Part shown: positions 61,011-64,000 of the stretch, piece after piece
Numbering within the stretch: position 1 is the first letter of the stretch
Layout: every line of letters begins with the position of its first letter
From: Alphaproteobacteria bacterium
GTDB lineage: Bacteria > Pseudomonadota > Alphaproteobacteria > UBA6615
Length of the DNA: 64,000 bases
Assembly (NCBI GenBank): GCA_039980135.1
Contig: JBDXCV010000002.1
Location: forward strand, 62,001-126,000
Reading direction: 5' to 3'
Made by a program: the position numbers and the translations under genes
The notes under the pieces: generated by a model
Seen by the model: the letters and a program-made list of their open reading frames with translations, nothing else
Database searches by the model: none
What the model was told of the DNA's origin: nothing

Positions 61011-61954
61011 TGGCGTCTTTCGATTCAATCAACTACAGCCTACGGCCAAGTAAAACTATTCAAAGACAACTGGTTTTTGATGGTATTCGAATGCTTAAAA
61101 TTCATTTGAACTTGGATCAACAAGTGTTCGTTGGATTTGGTTCCATCTGGTTCACGGACTTTGTCATGGCGCACAATCAGCTTCTGATTAAGGACATGTA
61201 CTCGATCGAAAGCGACGATATTGGGTTTCGTCGTGCTCTGTTTAATGCACCGTATTCAACGGTGTCTGTGTGCCATGGACATTCTTCGGCTATTTTGCCT
61301 GAACTGAATGAGATACCAGAAATTCGTGGCCGTCCCTGGCTAGTTTGGCTCGATTACGACTATCTTTTTGATGAGTCTGTCCGCGACGATATTCGAACGG
61401 TTATTGAGCGCGCTCCTGAAAATACGATCCTCCTCATAACGTTCAACGGTGTTGAAGGAAAATACGGCGTATCAGCAGATAGGCCCGATCGATTGCGGGA
61501 AATATTTGGTGATTTGGTGCCAGACGACCTTTCGCGACGCGCGTGTAAAGGCGAGAGAATGCAGGAAACGTTGGCAGAATTCGCACTAGGCGCGATGGCA
61601 TCTTTGACGTCGGAGCTATCTCGGCCTGGAGGCTTTACACCGGCATTTCGAGTAATCTATCGGGACACGACTCCGATGGTTACTGTGGGTGGCGTTCTGC
61701 CTGCTCTCGGCGCTGCTGCGATCAGCGACGATTTCGTAGGGAAAGAAGAATGGCCTTGCCTAATTGACGAGCCCATTATTGCGCCACACTTAACTGTTCG
61801 CGAAGCGACAGTCCTTCAGTCGCTGCTGCCAAGTGATAGTAATCTATCACGGGATGCTGTTCGGGAACTGGGCTTCGATCTAGAGCCTGAACAAATACAG
61901 GCATTCCAAAAATATTATAAGCAATATCCAGCATTCGCCCAAATTGTTACTTAG
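61010..61954 (+). CDS. Unknown conflict-system protein, Rossmann-methyltransferase-like
   Basis: 314 residues. ATG overlaps the ATPase stop by one base (TGATG) with GAGG just upstream, so translation is coupled. V-F-V-G-F-G-S-I-W-F-T-D-F (near residue 40), M-Y-S-I-E-S-D (near 66) and W-L-V-W-L-D-Y-D (near 111) match the order of motif I, the acidic end of strand 2, and motif IV of class I methyltransferases, in degenerate form. It reminds me of a putative O-methyltransferase family annotated in prokaryotic conflict systems, but I am not certain. C-terminus (V-R-E-A-T-V-L…L-S-R-D-A-V-R-E-L-G-F) could be a small helical domain. Not a recognisable nuclease. Confidence 0.65.
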   Translation: MASFDSINYSLRPSKTIQRQLVFDGIRMLKIHLNLDQQVFVGFGSIWFTDFVMAHNQLLIKDMYSIESDDIGFRRALFNAPYSTVSVCHGHSSAILPELNEIPEIRGRPWLVWLDYDYLFDESVRDDIRTVIERAPENTILLITFNGVEGKYGVSADRPDRLREIFGDLVPDDLSRRACKGERMQETLAEFALGAMASLTSELSRPGGFTPAFRVIYRDTTPMVTVGGVLPALGAAAISDDFVGKEEWPCLIDEPIIAPHLTVREATVLQSLLPSDSNLSRDAVRELGFDLEPEQIQAFQKYYKQYPAFAQIVT

Positions 61955-62002
61955 TTGCGAACGGATTATTTACTATGCCAATATTGAATTTGGGTTCGGT
62001 AT

Positions 62003-63112
62003 ATGTGCTCATCCCATGAATTGAATAAGAATCCTCGCATTGTCGACCTGTTTTGTGGCGCCGGCGGGTTTTCGTTGGGTGCGCATATGGCAGGGTTTGA
62101 AGTTGCTGCTGCTTATGACATCGATCCCATTCTGACATCGTCGTTCAGGAAGAATTTCGTGTCGACTAACCTGTTGCTTAAGGACATATCTATACTTCGC
62201 GGCGATGAGGTTCGAAAGTCAGCGGGCGGGACCGTAGATGGAATTATTGGCGGGCCTCCGTGCCAAGGATTTAGTGATATTGGTCGACGTCTAACTGACG
62301 ATCCACGGAGAGAGCTTCTTGGGCACTTTTTTCGAGTGGTTAGAGAAGTCAGACCGGCATTTTTTATTATGGAGAATGTACCTGGTCTCCAGTACACGGA
62401 CGCGCGTGGAGTTCTAGAAATTGCGCTGAAACAAGTGGAAGAATTTTACGAAATTTTCGGGCCGAATATTTTAGATGCATCAGATTTTGGCGCGGCTACG
62501 AAGCGTTCTCGCTTGTTCGTGATTGGTATGCACAAGGGCCGAGCTGATCCTATGCAGATGAGGGATATTGTGGAGCACAAAGCTGTGCCTTCCTCAGTTG
62601 AAGCGGCGATCAGCGATCTTCTTCATTCTGTTGAAATTGGTGAGCAGGATGGATTCGATTGGTGGCGAATTGAGAAAAAGGGTAGGCCGACTGACTATGC
62701 GCGACTACTTCGATCAGTTGATAGGGAATTTACGGGACATAGGAAAACATCCCACTCGCAAAAAGTGATTAACCGATTCAACGAGGTTCCTCAGGGCGGG
62801 AAGGACATAGTTGGCCGACATCCTAGATTGGCCTGGAATGGGCTTTGCCCAACGTTGAGGGCAGGAACAGGTGCAGATAGGGGCTCGTATCAATCAGTTC
62901 GCCCGATACATCCTACAGAGGACAGAGTCATAACTGTTAGAGAAGCTGCGCGACTTCAGGGGTTTCCGGATATCCACCTTTTCCATCCAACGATTTGGCA
63001 TTCGTTTAGAATGATTGGAAACAGCGTATCTCCAATAATCGCGAAGGCTATTTTGCAGGCAGTACGATCAAAGTTTGATACTGCAGAAATGCAACTTGTT
63101 GCTGCCGAGTAG
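62003..63112 (+). CDS. C5-cytosine DNA methyltransferase
   Basis: 369 residues with all main motifs: I V-D-L-F-C-G-A-G-G-F-S-L-G, IV G-G-P-P-C87-Q-G-F-S (nucleophile), VI E124-N-V, VIII region K-R-S-R-L-F-V-I-G, target-recognition region (about 180-300), IX R-E-A-A-R-L-Q-G-F-P-D, X G-N-S-V-S-P-I-I-A. Intact, so it is expected to be active; target sequence unknown. Starts 48 nt after the unknown gene. A+T-rich codon use as in its two partners. Confidence 0.95.
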   Translation: MCSSHELNKNPRIVDLFCGAGGFSLGAHMAGFEVAAAYDIDPILTSSFRKNFVSTNLLLKDISILRGDEVRKSAGGTVDGIIGGPPCQGFSDIGRRLTDDPRRELLGHFFRVVREVRPAFFIMENVPGLQYTDARGVLEIALKQVEEFYEIFGPNILDASDFGAATKRSRLFVIGMHKGRADPMQMRDIVEHKAVPSSVEAAISDLLHSVEIGEQDGFDWWRIEKKGRPTDYARLLRSVDREFTGHRKTSHSQKVINRFNEVPQGGKDIVGRHPRLAWNGLCPTLRAGTGADRGSYQSVRPIHPTEDRVITVREAARLQGFPDIHLFHPTIWHSFRMIGNSVSPIIAKAILQAVRSKFDTAEMQLVAAE

Positions 63113-63168
63113 ACTAATTGGCAAAGATATCCTCGGAATTATTTTTCTCGTTTTATGGTCCCTTCCAA

Positions 63169-63969
63169 ATGAACATCACCCTCAACGAAATCGACTTCCG
63201 CTACGAGCTCGACGGGCCGGAAGGCGCGCCGTGGATCGTGTTTTCGAACTCCCTGACCACCGACGTCACCATGTGGGACACGGAAGTGGCGCAGCTTGCT
63301 GATCGCTACCGCATCCTGCGCTACGACACGCGCGGCCACGGCCAGTCCTCGGGCCCGGAAGGGCCCTACAGCTTTGAATTGCTGGTCGGTGACATCATCG
63401 CGCTGATGGATGCGCTCGGTGTGGACAAGGCCCATTATGTGGGTCTGTCGCTCGGCGGCATGGCCGGTCTTGGCATGGCCATAGAGCATGGCGATCGCCT
63501 GCTCAGCCTCGCGGCGTGCGACGCGCGACCTTACGCCGACCCGGAGTGGGCGGCGCCCTGGGTCGATCGCATTGCGCTCGCCCGTGACAAGGGCATGGAG
63601 GCGCTGGTGGAGCCCACCGTCGCGCGCTGGTTCACCGAAGACTTCCAGGCCGAGGCGGCGAACGCGCCGGTGCTCGACCATGTGCGCCGGATGATCCGCG
63701 AGACCTCCGTCGAGGGCTATACCGGCTGCGCGGGGGCGCTCCAGGGTCTCAACTATCTGCCCCGGCTGGGTGAGATTTCCGTGCCGAGCCTGTTCATGAC
63801 CGGCAAGTCCGACGGCAGCACGCCGCCGGCGGCCTCACAGCAGATGCACGCCGCGGTGCCGGGCTCCCAATGCGTGATTCTGGACCCGGCCTCGCACATC
63901 TCGAACCTCGAGAACCCGGCGGCATTCGACGCGGCGCTGTTTGCTCATATCGAGGCGGCGGACGCCTGA
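63169..63969 (+). CDS. pcaD: 3-oxoadipate enol-lactonase-like alpha/beta hydrolase
   Basis: 266 residues. S-N-S-L-T-T-D-V-T-M-W-D oxyanion region, Y-D-T-R-G-H-G-Q-S, nucleophile G-L-S94-L-G-G, acid in G-K-S-D-G-S-T-P-P, His in A-S-H-I-S-N-L-E. PcaD hydrolyses 3-oxoadipate enol-lactone in the beta-ketoadipate pathway. No other pca genes are in the window, so a generic hydrolase is possible. ATG chosen because host-like codon use begins there; an in-frame start at 63118 lies in the A+T-rich island edge. Confidence 0.82.
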   Translation: MNITLNEIDFRYELDGPEGAPWIVFSNSLTTDVTMWDTEVAQLADRYRILRYDTRGHGQSSGPEGPYSFELLVGDIIALMDALGVDKAHYVGLSLGGMAGLGMAIEHGDRLLSLAACDARPYADPEWAAPWVDRIALARDKGMEALVEPTVARWFTEDFQAEAANAPVLDHVRRMIRETSVEGYTGCAGALQGLNYLPRLGEISVPSLFMTGKSDGSTPPAASQQMHAAVPGSQCVILDPASHISNLENPAAFDAALFAHIEAADA

Positions 63970-64000
63970 CGTGAGGCGACTTAGGCCGCATAATTCTCGT

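Larger units (their letters stand above)
59500..63168 (+). other. A+T-rich inserted island, candidate defence/R-M locus
   Basis: Base composition and codon use shift abruptly after aspS and back at the pcaD-like start (hand count 24/60 G+C at 61921-61980, 38/60 at 59101-59160). Three same-strand genes fill the segment. No integrase, tRNA gene or flanking direct repeat of useful length is visible, so the mode of acquisition is unknown. Boundaries are approximate. Confidence 0.7.

Noticed and set aside
59566-63124. TTGGCAA at 59566-59572 and 63118-63124 as a target-site duplication of the island
   Set aside because: A 7-bp match in A+T-rich DNA is expected by chance, and it does not sit at the composition breakpoints.
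1-64000. tRNA, rRNA, CRISPR arrays, prophage and insertion sequences
   Set aside because: I looked for tRNA T-loop signatures, regularly spaced repeats, and transposase or integrase motifs and found none I could support.

Overview
The window is a G+C-rich chromosomal segment from an alphaproteobacterium, most likely of Rhodospirillales type. The evidence is gene order and family content: TPR/YfgM-like–bamB–der, cvpA–purF–SDR, rpsF–rpsR–DUF2232–rplI, fabD–fabG–acpP–fabF–mltG, lptF–lptG–lptD–surA–rsmA, pepA–holC–ndk, purM–purN, DUF2066–hdaA–ppk1–ppx, and DUF2794. It is almost fully coding, with no rRNA, tRNA or CRISPR array visible and no gene-free stretch above 300 bases. The longest gaps are about 279 bases (30758-31036) and 273 bases (57427-57699).

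Layout. 1-6600: a cut-off adenine deaminase, a small His/Asp/Met-rich exported protein, a Tat-exported intradiol-dioxygenase-like protein paired with a ferric-reductase-like membrane protein, dusA, and a two-component system divergent from a four-EF-hand secreted protein. A tandem 10-bp repeat lies between the last two. 6650-11800: a peptidoglycan-sugar recycling cluster (FemAB-like GNAT, MurQ, BadF-type amino-sugar kinase, NagA, NamZ). 11850-16650: small conserved hypotheticals, then outer-membrane assembly (bamB) and ribosome assembly (der). 16690-25270: a long leftward run dnaB–alr–mlaE–mlaF–radA–cvpA–purF–SDR. 25480-30760: quinone reductase, YaiI, CFA synthase and the rpsF/rpsR/rplI operon. 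31030-35675: fatty-acid synthesis genes plus mltG. 35700-38924: two SDRs and yicC–gmk. 38970-45703: the LPS-export string. 45929-59496: pepA–holC–ndk, a tiny cytochrome oxidase subunit IV, purMN, hdaA, a ppk1–ppx polyphosphate pair behind a Pho-box-like repeat, rnd, a REP-like inverted repeat, and aspS.

The most unusual region is 59500-63168. It is a visibly A+T-richer insertion: line 61921-61980 has 24 G+C of 60, against 38 of 60 in aspS line 59101-59160. It sits between aspS and a pcaD-like gene and carries three same-strand genes: a GHKL/MORC-MutL-like ATPase, a protein of uncertain family with a degenerate Rossmann-methyltransferase look, and a complete m5C DNA methyltransferase. No restriction nuclease is recognisable. 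I read it as a candidate restriction-modification-like or phage-defence system whose effector is not obvious.
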